NCBI RefSeq assembly: GCF_004331735.1
Contig: NZ_SJSO01000016.1
Coordinates: 1-64,000 of the forward strand
Source: Pedobacter psychrodurus
GTDB taxonomy: Bacteria; Bacteroidota; Bacteroidia; Sphingobacteriales; Sphingobacteriaceae
Reading direction: 5' to 3'
DNA: 64,000 nt
Shown here: in pieces, positions 42,100-53,300 of the stretch
Layout of the letters: every line of letters starts with the position of its first letter
Numbering within the stretch: position 1 is the first letter of the stretch
Notes under the pieces: model-generated
Seen by the model: only the letters and a program-made list of their open reading frames with translations
Databases searched by the model: none
Told to the model about the DNA's origin: nothing
Translations under genes and position numbers: made by a program

Positions 42100-43551
42100 A
42101 TGAAAACAATCAACACATTACTTTTAATAATGGCGCTGCCTTTTGGCGTTTTGGCTCAAGACGTTGCCGCACCAAAAGAAGTAAAAAAAGAGAAAAAGGT
42201 ACTCTCGGGTATTCAAGCTGAATTACTTAGAGGGCCGTATTTACAAATGGCAAGCCCAACCAGCATAACCTTAAGGTGGCGCACAAATGTATACGACAGA
42301 AGTCGGGTTAGATATGGAGAAAGCCCTGAGAAATTGCAGTATGAAACTATAGATTCGACTTTGGTTAGTGAACACATTGTTAAGCTGAAAAACCTGAAAC
42401 CAATGACGAAGTATTATTATACCATTGGGAACCATACAGATACGACACTTCAGGGCGATAATGAAAACTATTTTTACACCTTTCCTCAAACAGGCAGCGA
42501 ACAACTCATCAGAATTGCAGGGTTCGGCGATTGTGGCAACAACTCCGCTAATCAGAGAAATGTGAGAGACCAGGTAATTAAATATCTGGGCAACAATTAT
42601 CTAAATGCCTGGATTTTAATGGGAGATAATGCCTATTCTGACGGTACAGATGCAGAATTCCAAGCCAAATTCTTCAATATTTATAAAGATAATTTGTTAA
42701 AGAAATACCCACTCTATCCGGTACCAGGTAATCATGATTATCACGACTTTGATTCATCAACAGCAACTGACGAGAATAAAATGGCGTATTATCAAAATTT
42801 CTCGGTACCTACTCAGGCAGAAGCGGGTGGTGTTCCTTCAAATACAGAATCTTATTATTCTTACGACATTGGAAACGTTCATTTTCTTGCGTTAGATTCA
42901 TATGGTCCAGACAATAAAGGCCAGCACATTTACGATGAAATGGGTGAGCAGGCAGAATGGGTAAAAAAAGATTTAAAAGCAAACAGCAACAAGCAGTGGA
43001 CAGTGGCTTACTTCCATCACCCTCCTTATACCAAAGGATCACACGATTCGGATACTGAATCTTTATTGGTAAAAATCAGGGAAAACTTTATTAAAATTCT
43101 GGAAGAAAACGGAGTAGATTTGGTGTTGTGCGGCCATAGTCACGTTTACGAAAGAAGCAAGCTTATTAAGGGTTATTTCGGAAAAGAAGCAGATTATGAT
43201 GCTAAGAAATATGAAATCAGCTCATCTACTGCGCTCTATGATGGCAGTAAAAATTCAATGCCCTACCTCAAAAGCAGTAGCGATAAAAAAGGCACCGTAT
43301 ATGTAGTAAGTGGTTCTGCAGGAGCATTAGGCGGAAATAAAGCAACCTACCCTCATGATGCCATGTATTACTCCAATAACAAAGTAGGCGGAGCGGTGAT
43401 GCTCGAAGTTCAGGGAAACAAACTTGATCTGAAATGGATTGCCTCGGATGGTGCAATATATGATCACTTTACCATGATGAAAGATGTTAAAAAAAGTGAT
43501 TTAGAAATCCTAAAAGCCGACAAAATTCTTGGCAAATCTTCATCTAAATAA
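42100..43551 (+). CDS. Secreted purple-acid-phosphatase-like metallophosphoesterase
   Basis: 483 residues. Signal peptide MKTINTLLLIMALPFGVLAQ; an N-terminal fibronectin-like domain (LRGPYLQMASPTSITLRWRT); then the metallophosphatase motifs GDCGNN, MGDNAYSDG, PGNHDYH, FHHPPY and CGHSHVYERS. It would hydrolyse phosphomonoesters or diesters in the periplasm. It lies in an apparent operon with the peroxidase and ends before a strong hairpin. Confidence 0.9.
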   Translation: MKTINTLLLIMALPFGVLAQDVAAPKEVKKEKKVLSGIQAELLRGPYLQMASPTSITLRWRTNVYDRSRVRYGESPEKLQYETIDSTLVSEHIVKLKNLKPMTKYYYTIGNHTDTTLQGDNENYFYTFPQTGSEQLIRIAGFGDCGNNSANQRNVRDQVIKYLGNNYLNAWILMGDNAYSDGTDAEFQAKFFNIYKDNLLKKYPLYPVPGNHDYHDFDSSTATDENKMAYYQNFSVPTQAEAGGVPSNTESYYSYDIGNVHFLALDSYGPDNKGQHIYDEMGEQAEWVKKDLKANSNKQWTVAYFHHPPYTKGSHDSDTESLLVKIRENFIKILEENGVDLVLCGHSHVYERSKLIKGYFGKEADYDAKKYEISSSTALYDGSKNSMPYLKSSSDKKGTVYVVSGSAGALGGNKATYPHDAMYYSNNKVGGAVMLEVQGNKLDLKWIASDGAIYDHFTMMKDVKKSDLEILKADKILGKSSSK

Positions 43552-43633
43552 TATCCAAAAATTACAATACCATAAATTGAATTAAACAGATCTTTAGCTT
43601 AATTGCAGACATTGATCGCTGAATTTCTTAAGT

Positions 43634-43676
43634 TAAAATATTAAGTCCGAGAACTAAACTTGGACTTAATATTTTA
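43634..43676. terminator. Bidirectional terminator hairpin between convergent genes
   Basis: Perfect 15-bp inverted repeat TAAAATATTAAGTCC (43634-43648) and GGACTTAATATTTTA (43662-43676) with a 13-nt loop. The AT-rich outer stem gives A and T runs on both flanks. It separates the phosphoesterase (plus) from the LCP gene (minus). Confidence 0.7.
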
Positions 43677-43742
43677 CATCATGCAAGGCTTCACCCAAAC
43701 GTTAAATACAACATACTAAACCTTTGAATGCAACCTCATCAA

Positions 43743-44576
43743 TTATTTTATCATATCGTTTAAACAGAAAGATGCCTTTTTGAAATCTTTGATCTTCAAT
43801 ACCAGGCCTACACCATTGATCCGTTTATTAGCATATAAATTTCCGCTTGGAAAAACCTGCGATCTGGGCAGTCGTTGTTTATTAAGAAATGTACTAAAGG
43901 CTTTAAAATAGTCTTTCAGGTTAATGTCGGTATCAATCATCGGCCATAGGTCTGATATATTTTTCAACGCGAGTGATTTATTCTTTACGGCGTAACTGAT
44001 TACGGCTTTGGTAATATTTTTTTGCCTTTCAACCCGTGCATGATCACCATAGCAAGTGCCAGCCACCCGCACACGGGCATAAGCAAGCGCCTGATTACCA
44101 GTTAACTTAAGTATCCCTGAACGGGTTAGGGGCAGAAGTGGCACCCCCTTTAAGTATGACTGTTCTGCTATGTATCTATTCACATATTGGTGGATGCCTT
44201 TATCTATATTTATGGTTATTCCTCCAAAAGCATCGATTACCCTTGCCGTATTGTTAAAATCAGTAACGATTGAGGACACCAGCTTGGTTTTAAAGTTTGC
44301 ATTAATGGTGGATATCAATAATTTTCGCCCGCCCAACCGGTATGCTGCATTGAGCTTCTGATTGCCATATCCTTTAATGTACACATAAGTATCTCGCAAG
44401 ATGGAAGTTAACTTTACCTCCTTGTTTTTTACAGTGATAACCATAATCAGATCAGCATTGCCCCTTTGATTTTCTTCTCTCGAATCTGAGCCGATCAACA
44501 GAATCTGTTGGGCATAAAGCGTATTTGCCACCATCATTAGCAGCAATATCATTAAGAATCTGTTTTTGATTTTCAT
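43743..44576 (-). CDS. LytR-CpsA-Psr (LCP) family protein, secreted form
   Basis: 277 residues from ATG 44576 (MKIKNRFLMILLLMMVANTL). The LCP domain shows LLIGSDSREENQRGNADLIM, LTSILRDTYVYI, LNAAYRLGG and GNQALAYARVR with an Arg-rich end (DHARVERQ). LCP proteins transfer undecaprenyl-linked glycans to cell-wall acceptors in Gram-positives. Here a cleavable signal, not a membrane anchor, precedes the domain. It is divergent from a glycosyltransferase and shares the exopolysaccharide-type promoter motif, so a role in polymer attachment or processing is likely. Confidence 0.85.
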   Translation of the reverse strand: MKIKNRFLMILLLMMVANTLYAQQILLIGSDSREENQRGNADLIMVITVKNKEVKLTSILRDTYVYIKGYGNQKLNAAYRLGGRKLLISTINANFKTKLVSSIVTDFNNTARVIDAFGGITINIDKGIHQYVNRYIAEQSYLKGVPLLPLTRSGILKLTGNQALAYARVRVAGTCYGDHARVERQKNITKAVISYAVKNKSLALKNISDLWPMIDTDINLKDYFKAFSTFLNKQRLPRSQVFPSGNLYANKRINGVGLVLKIKDFKKASFCLNDMIK

Positions 44577-44635
44577 TATAGTGGTAGGTAACATATGGAG
44601 ATCATGGTAAAATTTATCCGGTTAGTAGTTGCATG

Positions 44636-44677
44636 CAAAACTACCATTGGGTTTTAGGATGGCATATAGCCTTTTTT
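44636..44677 (-). promoter_or_regulatory. LCP gene promoter with AAARGR-CTAT motif
   Basis: On the minus strand AAAAAAGGCTAT (ending at 44666) is followed exactly 26 bp after its C (44669) by the perfect -7 element TAGTTTTG (44643-44636). It is divergent from the similar promoter at 44721. Confidence 0.6.
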
Positions 44678-44720
44678 CGTCATTTATGATCTTTGCATTT
44701 TATGCTAGCTAAACCACCCG

Positions 44721-44760
44721 AAAAGGCTATAGACTGATAAAACCGCTTTCGCTAAGTTTG
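44721..44760 (+). promoter_or_regulatory. Glycosyltransferase promoter with AAARGR-CTAT motif
   Basis: AAAAGGCTAT (44721-44730), and 26 bp after its C the -7 element TAAGTTTG (44753-44760). The ATG at 44766 is only 5 bp further, so transcripts may be leaderless. Confidence 0.6.
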
Positions 44761-44765
44761 CCGTA

Positions 44766-45683
44766 ATGGCAAAAACATCAATCATCACCGTTAATTATAA
44801 TCAGCCCGGCGTTACACTGGATCTGTTGAAGTCAATTAAAGAGAATTGTTCATTAGACCAAATAGAGGTAATTCTAATTGACAATGCGAGTGAGGTAGAC
44901 AACGAAAATCTGTTCAGCGCCTGTTATGCTGCAATAAAATATATCCGTTCGGAAGTAAATCTGGGCTTTGCAGGAGGAAACAACCTGGGTATACAGCATG
45001 CTACCGGGGAGTATATCTTGATGATAAATAACGATACTGAGCTTATTCCAGGATTTATTGAACAGCTTATAGCAGAAATGCTTATCCATCCCGAAATAGG
45101 GATTCTCTCCCCTTTAATACTTTATCATGATGACCCAGATATTATTCAATACGCTGGCTACACGCCAATAAACTTTATTACTGGAAGAAATCAAACCATC
45201 GGATTTGGACATTTGAATAAAGACCAATATGCAAACATCAGTCATCAAACAGCCTTTTGTCATGGAGCGGCAATGATGTGCAGAAAAACCGACGTTGATC
45301 GCATCGGCCTGATGCCCGAGCAATATTTTCTATATTATGAGGAGCTAGACTGGTGTGAAATGTTCAAACGTGCAGGCAAAAAAATCTGGTTCAGCGGAAA
45401 AACACATATCCTTCATAAGGAATCTATGAGTGTGGGTAAGGAAAGCCCTATAAAAACTTATTTCATTACCCGTAACCGGATGCTGTTTATGCGGCGGAAT
45501 ACCAGCTGGATCAATGTAATGCTCTTTAGCACCTATTATCTCCTATTGGCCATTCCAAAACAATTGATTGGCTATATGTTGAAAGGAAGGTCTGATCTTA
45601 TCCCTTCCGTTTTAAAAGCACTAAAATGGAACATATTTCATTCAAAAAACCATCTTGGAGGCAGTGCTTCAATAATTTCATAA
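44766..45683 (+). CDS. Family 2 glycosyltransferase (rhamnosyltransferase-like)
   Basis: 305 residues. The GT-A fold begins SIITVNYNQPGVTLDLLKSI; the DxD-like motif is NNDTELIPGF; FCHGAAMMCRKTD and YYEELDWCEMFKRAGKKIW follow, with one hydrophobic C-terminal segment (VMLFSTYYLLLAIPKQLIGY). It adds a sugar to a lipid-linked intermediate in polysaccharide synthesis; donor unknown. First gene of the exopolysaccharide block. Confidence 0.88.
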   Translation: MAKTSIITVNYNQPGVTLDLLKSIKENCSLDQIEVILIDNASEVDNENLFSACYAAIKYIRSEVNLGFAGGNNLGIQHATGEYILMINNDTELIPGFIEQLIAEMLIHPEIGILSPLILYHDDPDIIQYAGYTPINFITGRNQTIGFGHLNKDQYANISHQTAFCHGAAMMCRKTDVDRIGLMPEQYFLYYEELDWCEMFKRAGKKIWFSGKTHILHKESMSVGKESPIKTYFITRNRMLFMRRNTSWINVMLFSTYYLLLAIPKQLIGYMLKGRSDLIPSVLKALKWNIFHSKNHLGGSASIIS

Positions 45684-45712
45684 GAGAGTCTACATGAAAC
45701 AACTCACAATAG

Positions 45713-45761
45713 AATGGTATTAAAGGACTATTGGGACAGGGTTTCGCTAAGCCTAACTTCG
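45713..45761 (+). promoter_or_regulatory. Promoter with AAARGR-CTAT motif, copy B
   Basis: GGTATTAAAGGACTATTGG, then exactly 26 bp from the C of CTAT (45728) a TAACTTCG element (45754-45761). It is nearly identical in its upstream half to the copy at 59548. It lies 72 bp before the next glycosyltransferase. Confidence 0.6.
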
Positions 45762-45833
45762 TGCCGACTGGTGATCAGGTGGGTTATTGATCTACCAATT
45801 AATATCACCTACTTAATCTATATCCGATAAACA

Positions 45834-47000
45834 ATGATTATTTTCCTTTGGGCCTGCCTTTTTATCGTAACCTACACCTTCGTTGGTTACGGACTATTGC
45901 TTTACGTAATCATCAAGATCAAGCGGTTATTTACCAGACCTACAAAACTTCTCCCCGATGCGGTGTTACCGACGGTTACTTTATTGGTAGCAGCCTGGAA
46001 TGAAGAAGCAACAATTATTGATAAAATAAAAAACACACTAGCCCTAAGTTATCCAAAAGAGCAATTACAGATCATCTTCATCAGTGATGGATCTACAGAC
46101 CGTACCCCAGACCTTATTTATCCTTACGAAGAGATTCTGCTTTTACATGATCACGCACGCCACGGCAAAATGGCGGCAATCAAAAGGGCAATGCCATATG
46201 TGAAGGGTGAGATCATTGTCTTTTCTGACGCCAATACCTTTTTGAATCCGGAGGCACTGAACGAGCTTGTTAAGCATTACCAGAATAAAAAAGTTGGCGC
46301 CGTTGCTGGCGAAAAACGGATAATGGTTAACCAACATGCCGATGCCAGTTCTGCAGGAGAGGGTTTTTACTGGAAATACGAGTCGAGACTTAAAAAATGG
46401 GATTATGAACTATATTCAAATGTAGGCGCGGCAGGCGAGCTCTTCAGCATCCGGGCTTCTTTATATGAACCTATCGAATCTGACACGATTATTGATGACC
46501 ATATGATCGCAATGAGAATTGCAGAAAAAGGCTACCTGATTGCCTATGAACCTGCTGCTTACGCGAGCGAGACAGCCTCAGAAAACACAACTGAAGAACT
46601 TAAACGAAAGATCAGGATTGCCGCAGGTGGAATCCAGTCGATTCTTAGACTAAAAGTTGCCGCCAACCCCTTTCGCTATCCGGTTTTAACCTTTCAGTAC
46701 CTTTCGCATCGGGTATTGAGATGGACTATTACCCCATTCCTTCTTGTGCTGGCCTTAATGGCAAATATTTGGATTGTTTCCCAGCATGGTGGTCAATTTT
46801 ACATGCTCCTATTGATCGCACAAGGTGCCTTTTATACCTTGGCCATACTTGGCCTTATGATGGAACGGAAGAACATCAGGATTAAACCACTTTTTATTCC
46901 CTACTATTTCTGCATGATGAATTATGCGGTGGCAGCAGGGATTTTCAGATATATCAATAAAAATCAGAGTGCGGCCTGGGAAAAATCAATAAGGAAGTAG
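45834..47000 (+). CDS. Membrane-bound family 2 glycosyltransferase (PgaC/cellulose-synthase-like)
   Basis: 388 residues. An N-terminal membrane helix (MIIFLWACLFIVTYTFVGYG), then a GT2 domain with AAWNEEATI, ISDGSTDRTPDL, VFSDANTFLNPEAL and DDHMIAMRI, and three C-terminal hydrophobic segments. This processive-type layout suits synthesis of a repeating polymer or addition of the first sugars. It has its own promoter of the shared type, separated from the upstream GT by 150 bp. Confidence 0.88.
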   Translation: MIIFLWACLFIVTYTFVGYGLLLYVIIKIKRLFTRPTKLLPDAVLPTVTLLVAAWNEEATIIDKIKNTLALSYPKEQLQIIFISDGSTDRTPDLIYPYEEILLLHDHARHGKMAAIKRAMPYVKGEIIVFSDANTFLNPEALNELVKHYQNKKVGAVAGEKRIMVNQHADASSAGEGFYWKYESRLKKWDYELYSNVGAAGELFSIRASLYEPIESDTIIDDHMIAMRIAEKGYLIAYEPAAYASETASENTTEELKRKIRIAAGGIQSILRLKVAANPFRYPVLTFQYLSHRVLRWTITPFLLVLALMANIWIVSQHGGQFYMLLLIAQGAFYTLAILGLMMERKNIRIKPLFIPYYFCMMNYAVAAGIFRYINKNQSAAWEKSIRK

Positions 47001-47345
47001 CTATCCATTATTTTACAATAGCACGCCCTCCCCATTGAAGGGAATTCCTGCAATAGACTATTTTTCTGGCCACCTACAAGTTTTCTATCCTATTGCATAC
47101 TCAATATACTTTTTTCTGCTATTTCCCTTCATTCGCAAAGACTGACTGATCATAAATACTATTCTACAACAAGGAAACACCTGATCTTTTCAAATACTAG
47201 TAGCCCTTTCGCACTATTCCGATCTAAATCTATATAAGGTACTTTAGTAAAAAAATACACGATCAGTAATAATTCACAAAACACTTACAAACAACAGTTT
47301 ACGTAATCACACATTAGAATGCGGCACCACCAATCTTAACCTCGT
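47001..47345. other. Leader region of the NRPS/PKS gene
   Basis: AT-rich, with no gene on either strand. Only the weak promoter match at 47214 is notable. The leader from there to the ATG would be about 90 nt. Confidence 0.5.
47214..47247 (+). promoter_or_regulatory. Weak copy of the exopolysaccharide promoter motif before the NRPS gene
   Basis: CTATTCC at 47214 followed at exactly 26 bp by TACTTTAG (47240-47247), a one-mismatch -7 element. The AAARGR part is not present. The spacing match is suggestive only. Confidence 0.35.
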
Positions 47346-50300
47346 ATGCTTAATAAGACCCTTTCTGCCCTTATCACTGTCCAATGTAATGTATCTCCAG
47401 ATAACATTGCTCTCGAATATAATAATCAATCGCTTGCCTACGGCGAACTTGATACCAGATCCAACCAGTTAGCCAATTTTCTTACTGAAAAAGGCATAGA
47501 CACGAATTCGCGGGTTCCTATTTTACTCAACAGATCATTTGAAATGATCATTGCCATTTTGGCCATAATGAAATGTGGTGCCAGTTATGTACCGATTGAT
47601 CCGTTATATCCTATGGAAAGGGTCAGTTATATCATCGAAGACATAGAAGCAAATTTCCTCATCACTTCCCTTAAAACCCCTCCAGATTTCGCTGGAACCG
47701 TAATACTGCTGGATGGAAATTCATTTCCCGTCGATGTGGCTCCAAAAACTCCCTTACCGGTCAACACTGATGTGGAAGCGGTAAGTTATATTATCTACAC
47801 ATCCGGTTCAACAGGAAAACCAAAAGGCGTGGTTGTACAAAATAAAGCAGTTAGTAGCTTTATTACCAACCAAAGCAATTATTACGGTATAACAGCTGAG
47901 GACAGGATTTTGCTATTTTCCAGCATTTCCTTCGATGCTTCTGTTGAACAGATATTTATTGCTTTAACTACCGGTGCGTGTTTGGTTTTATTGCCCGAAG
48001 AGCTGCTGGCCGATATGGAAGGGTTTACAAAATATGTTTCAGATAAAAAAATCACACATCTGGACGTGACTCCAGGCTTTTTAGAAAACCTTGATCCCGA
48101 AAAATATACAACACTTAAAAGAATAGTTGTTGGTGGCGATGTCTGTCCAAAGGCATTGTTCTTAAAGTGGCAGTCAAAGGGCGATTTTTATAATGTTTAT
48201 GGCCCGACTGAAGCGACTGTAACCGCAACCGCATTCAGGTGTAGCGTGGATCAGATTTCACTCTCTGAATCTTTGCCCATCGGCAAGCCGCTTACAGGGA
48301 CAGAGATTTATATTCTCGACGAAGCAAAGCAAATGGTAGCGGGGGGAAAAGTTGGCGAAATTTATCTGACGGGCATGCAGCTGGCCAAAGGCTATTTAAA
48401 TAATCCAACACTTACCGCTCAGAATTTTATAAAAATAGGTTCATTGGGCAACCACCTTTTTTACAAGACAGGTGATATGGGAAAATGGCTGGCAGATGGA
48501 AATATTGAATATATTGGAAGAGTTGATGAACAGGTAAAAATCAGGGGCTACAGGATTGAAATTGGGGAAATTGAAAATGCGCTGAATGAAAGCTCGCTGA
48601 TAAGCCAAAGTGTTGTGCTGGTTAAAAGTAACACTGATAGCGATAAGCAATTGATTGCATTTATTGTTTCTGGTACATCATTTAAGAAAACCGATATTGA
48701 GGATTACTTAAGCGCTAGGTTGCCCGAATATATGGTTCCCAGAATATGGGTGGAGCTTGAACAAATGCCGCTTACCGTCAGCGGGAAAATTGACAAAAAA
48801 AGCCTGGTCATTCCCGATTATTCTGACCTGCTTGCCAACCCCTACGTAGCACCCAGAACCGCACTAGAGACCAGAATCGCTGCCATCTGGAAAAATGTAT
48901 TAGCAGTAAAACGTATCGGTACACACGATAATTTTTTCGATCTGGGCGGCAACTCGCTTTTATCACAGCGTTTGATCATAGCCATGGACATGCAGGATAT
49001 CAAAATCCCTGTTGTAAAACTTTATCAGTATCCAACGGTTTCAGGACTTGCAAATTATCTTACAAAGGCATTGGAATCCACCCGCCTAAAACGTCATTCA
49101 AACGGTAACAACTCCAGAGATATTGCCGTAATTGGTATGGCTGGCAGGTTTCCCGGAGCAGAAACTATAGCTGAACTTTGGAATATATTGGCCCAGGGCA
49201 GGGAAACTACAACCTTCTTCAGTAATGAGGATCTGGACGTTAATATACCAGAGCAGATAAGAAAAGATCCCTTGTATATCAAAGCCCGTGGTATTATTGA
49301 TAATCCTAAAATGTTCGATCCGGATTTCTTCGGAATAAACAGAAAGCTGGCTGAGTTAATGGATCCACAGCACAGGATATTTCTGGAAATTGCATTCGAA
49401 GTATTGGAGAAAACAGGGCATCTGCCTTCAAAAGTCGATTATAAGACTGGAGTATTCGCGGGATGCGGTCCGAACTTCTATTATGAAAACAATGTACTGG
49501 CTCATCCTGATAAAATCGAAACCATGGGCAAGCTACAGGTTACCACGGTTAATGATAAAGATTATATCGCTTCAAGAACAGCATATCACTTAAATCTCAA
49601 AGGGCCCGCAATCAATATCAATTCGGCCTGTTCTACTTCCCTGTTGGCAATTTTAGAGGCGGTAAACAGTTTAAGGGCCATGCAGTGCGACATTGCATTG
49701 GCAGGAGGCGCGAGTATAAATGCATCCATCAATAGCGGTCATATTTATCAGGAAGGAAGCATTTTAAGCAAAGATGGTCATTGCCGGCCCTTTGATGATG
49801 AATCAACTGGCACCGTTTTTAGTGATGGTGCGGGTGTGGTATTGTTGAAGAGACTTGAAGATGCACAGGCCGACGGCGACACTATATATGCAGTGATCAA
49901 GGGTGTGGGGGTAAGTAACGATGGATATGACAAAGCCAGTTTTACTGCACCAAGTACCGATGGCCAGGCAGATGCAGTGCTCTCAGCCATTGTGGATGCC
50001 GACATCGAAACCACGGAAATAACCTATATTGAAACCCATGGTACCGGAACGCCTATAGGCGACCCGATTGAATTTGAGGGCCTTGTTCAGGCTTTTGGAA
50101 ATCAGAGCAATAATCAATACTGCGCCATCGGCTCCATAAAAAGTAATTTCGGCCATCTGACAGAAGCAGCAGGTGTAGCCAGTTTTATCAAAACCTGCTT
50201 ATCCCTATATCATAAAAAATTAGTGCCATCAATTGGTTTCAATACCCCAAATAAGAACATTGATTTCGATAACAGCCCTTTTTATGTAAACAATCACCTT

Positions 50301-53300
50301 CAGGCTTGGACTGATCAAAAAAGGGTTGCAGGAGTGAGTTCTTTCGGGGTGGGCGGTACAAATGTGCACGTTATTCTGGAAGGTTATGAAAACAACATCA
50401 AAACAACCAACATCAGCCGTGAATATGAGTTAATTCCTATATCGGCCAAATCGGTTGAAAGTTTGACAAGTTACAGGTCACAGCTAAAAAACTATGTATC
50501 TCTTCACCCTGAAACCCTGGCTGAAGATATGGGCTTCTCGCTACAAAACTCACGTGGCGTTTTCAACCATCGTGGTTTCATCGTTGTTGATACTAAAGAG
50601 CATCTGGCAAACCAGCTGGCAAATAACAATCCGGATGCATTTTCGATCAACCATTTGACAAAAAAGGCGAATGACCTCATTTTTATGTTTCCCGGACAGG
50701 GTTCACAGTATCATAATATGGGCTATGGCCTCTATCAACAGGAACCAGTGTACCGCGAGGCGATTGATGAGTGCTCCGATATCCTAAAGGAATTTATCAC
50801 GGTTGACCTGAGGGATCTTTTATTTTCTTCCGGACAGGAAACAGAATCATTGCAAAACACCCGATATGCTCAGCCCGCAATTTTTGCTACGGAGTACGCA
50901 ATGGCCAAATTATGGATGAGTTTTGGGTGCAAACCAGATGTGCTTTGCGGCCACAGCATTGGTGAATATGTTGCAGCACATCTTTCAGGGATCTTTTCCT
51001 TAGCTGATGCACTGAAACTTGTTGCCCTCAGGGGGAAGATGATAAGTGAATTACCCGCTGGGGGGATGTTATCAATCAGGGTTAAAAATTTAGATCTCAT
51101 CAGTATTTTACCAACCGATCTTTCTATTGCAGCAAAGAATACAAATAATTTATACGTAATCGCCGGCCCAGTCGAATCGCTCTCCACGTTTAAGACCAAA
51201 CTTGACGGCCTTGGTATTCCCAGCAAATTCCTATCCGCCAGCCACGCGTTCCATTCTTCAATGATGGATCCGGTAATACCTGCATTCCGCGAATTCGTAT
51301 CCACCATTGCCCTTTCTAGTCCAAAAATTCCCCTAATATCAACGGTAACAGGTGTTTTACTTGAGGATAAAGATGCACTAAATATAGATTACTGGGCGGA
51401 TCATTTGAGAAAAACAGTAAAGTTTTCAACTGCAGTAGAGCATATTGCCACCGCTTACGATCCAATGTTTCTGGAGGTCGGTCCCGGTGATACCCTAAGT
51501 ATCTTTATCAGGCAGATTTTGCTCGAGCAGCCTGTTTCGGCCTCAGTTATTCCTGGCATAAAGCAAGGAGATTCAGAAACCAGACAAATCATTCACTCTC
51601 TGGGGCGGCTATTCCAGGAAGGGCAGGAAATAAACTGGGAAGAATATTATAAAAATCAGCAGAGAGGTTTTCTCGAACTCCCATCTTACTGCTTTGATAG
51701 AAAAAAATACTGGGTAGAGCCAGTCCAAGGCAACCTGGCCCATCAAGTCATAACGATACATAACGATACAACTATGGATACCGATCAGAAAGAGATACAA
51801 AAAAGAATGTTTATTACAAAAGTTAAAACCGTGCTGGAAAATTCTTCCGGGATCGAGTTTGAAGGGGTAGATATCAATAAAAACTTTTTGGAAATCGGTT
51901 TTGATTCATTACTGCTAACCCAGGTCGCGAGTTCACTTAAAAAGGAGTTTAATGTACCCATCACATTCAGGCAACTAAATGAAGAGTGCTCTTCTATAAA
52001 TGCACTGACAGATTATATAAGCAAATTTATAACTCCACAACAACCTTTAGCAGAACCGCAGCAAAACTTTTCAGTGCCAGGAGTTCAACATCAAAGTCAG
52101 GATCATACCGCTTTATCCCTACTGTCGGCCCAGCTTGAGCTAATCGCTAAACAGATTCAGCTATTAACCAATCTTCCGCAGCCTGTGCAAAACATAACCC
52201 CTCTTGTTCCAGCAGAAGCACCTGAAAAGGTAAACAAGCATGTGAATGTTGCGCTGGGCGAATTAACACAGGATGAACAAAAAGAAATACGCAAACCTTT
52301 TGGTGCCACACCAAAAATTGAATTCACCAAAACAGAACTCGACGATAAACAACGTCTTTTTTTAGCGGAACTAACGCAACGCTATAATTCAAAAACTGCA
52401 AAAAGCAAAAATTACACGATAGAAAGCAGACCTTATATGGCAGACCCACGGGTTGTAAATGGATTTAAGCCTACGCTTAAGGATCTGATTTACCCTGTGG
52501 TGGTTAAACAATCAGAAGGAAGCAAGCTCTGGGACCTGGATGATAACGAATATATTGATGCCCTAAATGGATTTGGATCCAATATGCTGGGCTATCAACC
52601 CCAATTTATTAAAGAAGCCCTCCATAATCAGATCGAAAAGGGTTTTGAAGTTGGTCCGCAGCACGAATTGGCCGCAGAGGTGAGCAAACTGATTTGTGAA
52701 TTTACTGGATTTGAGAGAACAGGTCTATGCAGTACGGGCTCTGAGGCTGTGATGGGCTGTATCCGACTGGCCAGAACGGTTACTGCCCGTTCAATTATTG
52801 TAGCCTTTTCAGGTTCTTATCATGGAATTTTTGACGAGGTATTGGTAAGGGGCACAAAGAAATTAAAATCTTTTCCAGCAGCAGCAGGCATCATGCCGGA
52901 AGCAGTAGAGAATATTCTAATCCTTGATTATGGAACAGATGAAACGCTTGAAATAATCAAACAACGGGCAAATGAAATTGCGGGGGTGTTGGTAGAGCCA
53001 GTTCAAAGTAGACGGCCAGAATTTGTACCAATCGCTTTTTTAGCCGAACTCCGTGAAATTACCCATAAGCATTCCATCGCACTGATTTTTGATGAGGTGA
53101 TTACAGGATTCAGGATGCATCCAGGTGGTGCACAGGCACAATTTGGGATAAAAGCAGATCTTGCCTCATATGGAAAAGTGGTGGGTTCGGGTATTCCCAT
53201 AGGCGTGATCGCGGGAAACAGGAAATTCATGGACGCACTTGATGGCGGCTCATGGAATTATGGTGATACGTCGATACCTGAAGTAGGCATTACTTATTTC

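Noticed and set aside
45715..45830. Short peptides reading M-V-L-K-x-Y-W at the polysaccharide promoter motif (45715, 59550; related 47-codon frame at 61020)
   Set aside because: The similarity comes from the shared DNA motif. The predicted transcription starts lie downstream of these ATGs, the copies at 44636 and 44721 have stops or no ATG, and the downstream residues are not conserved.
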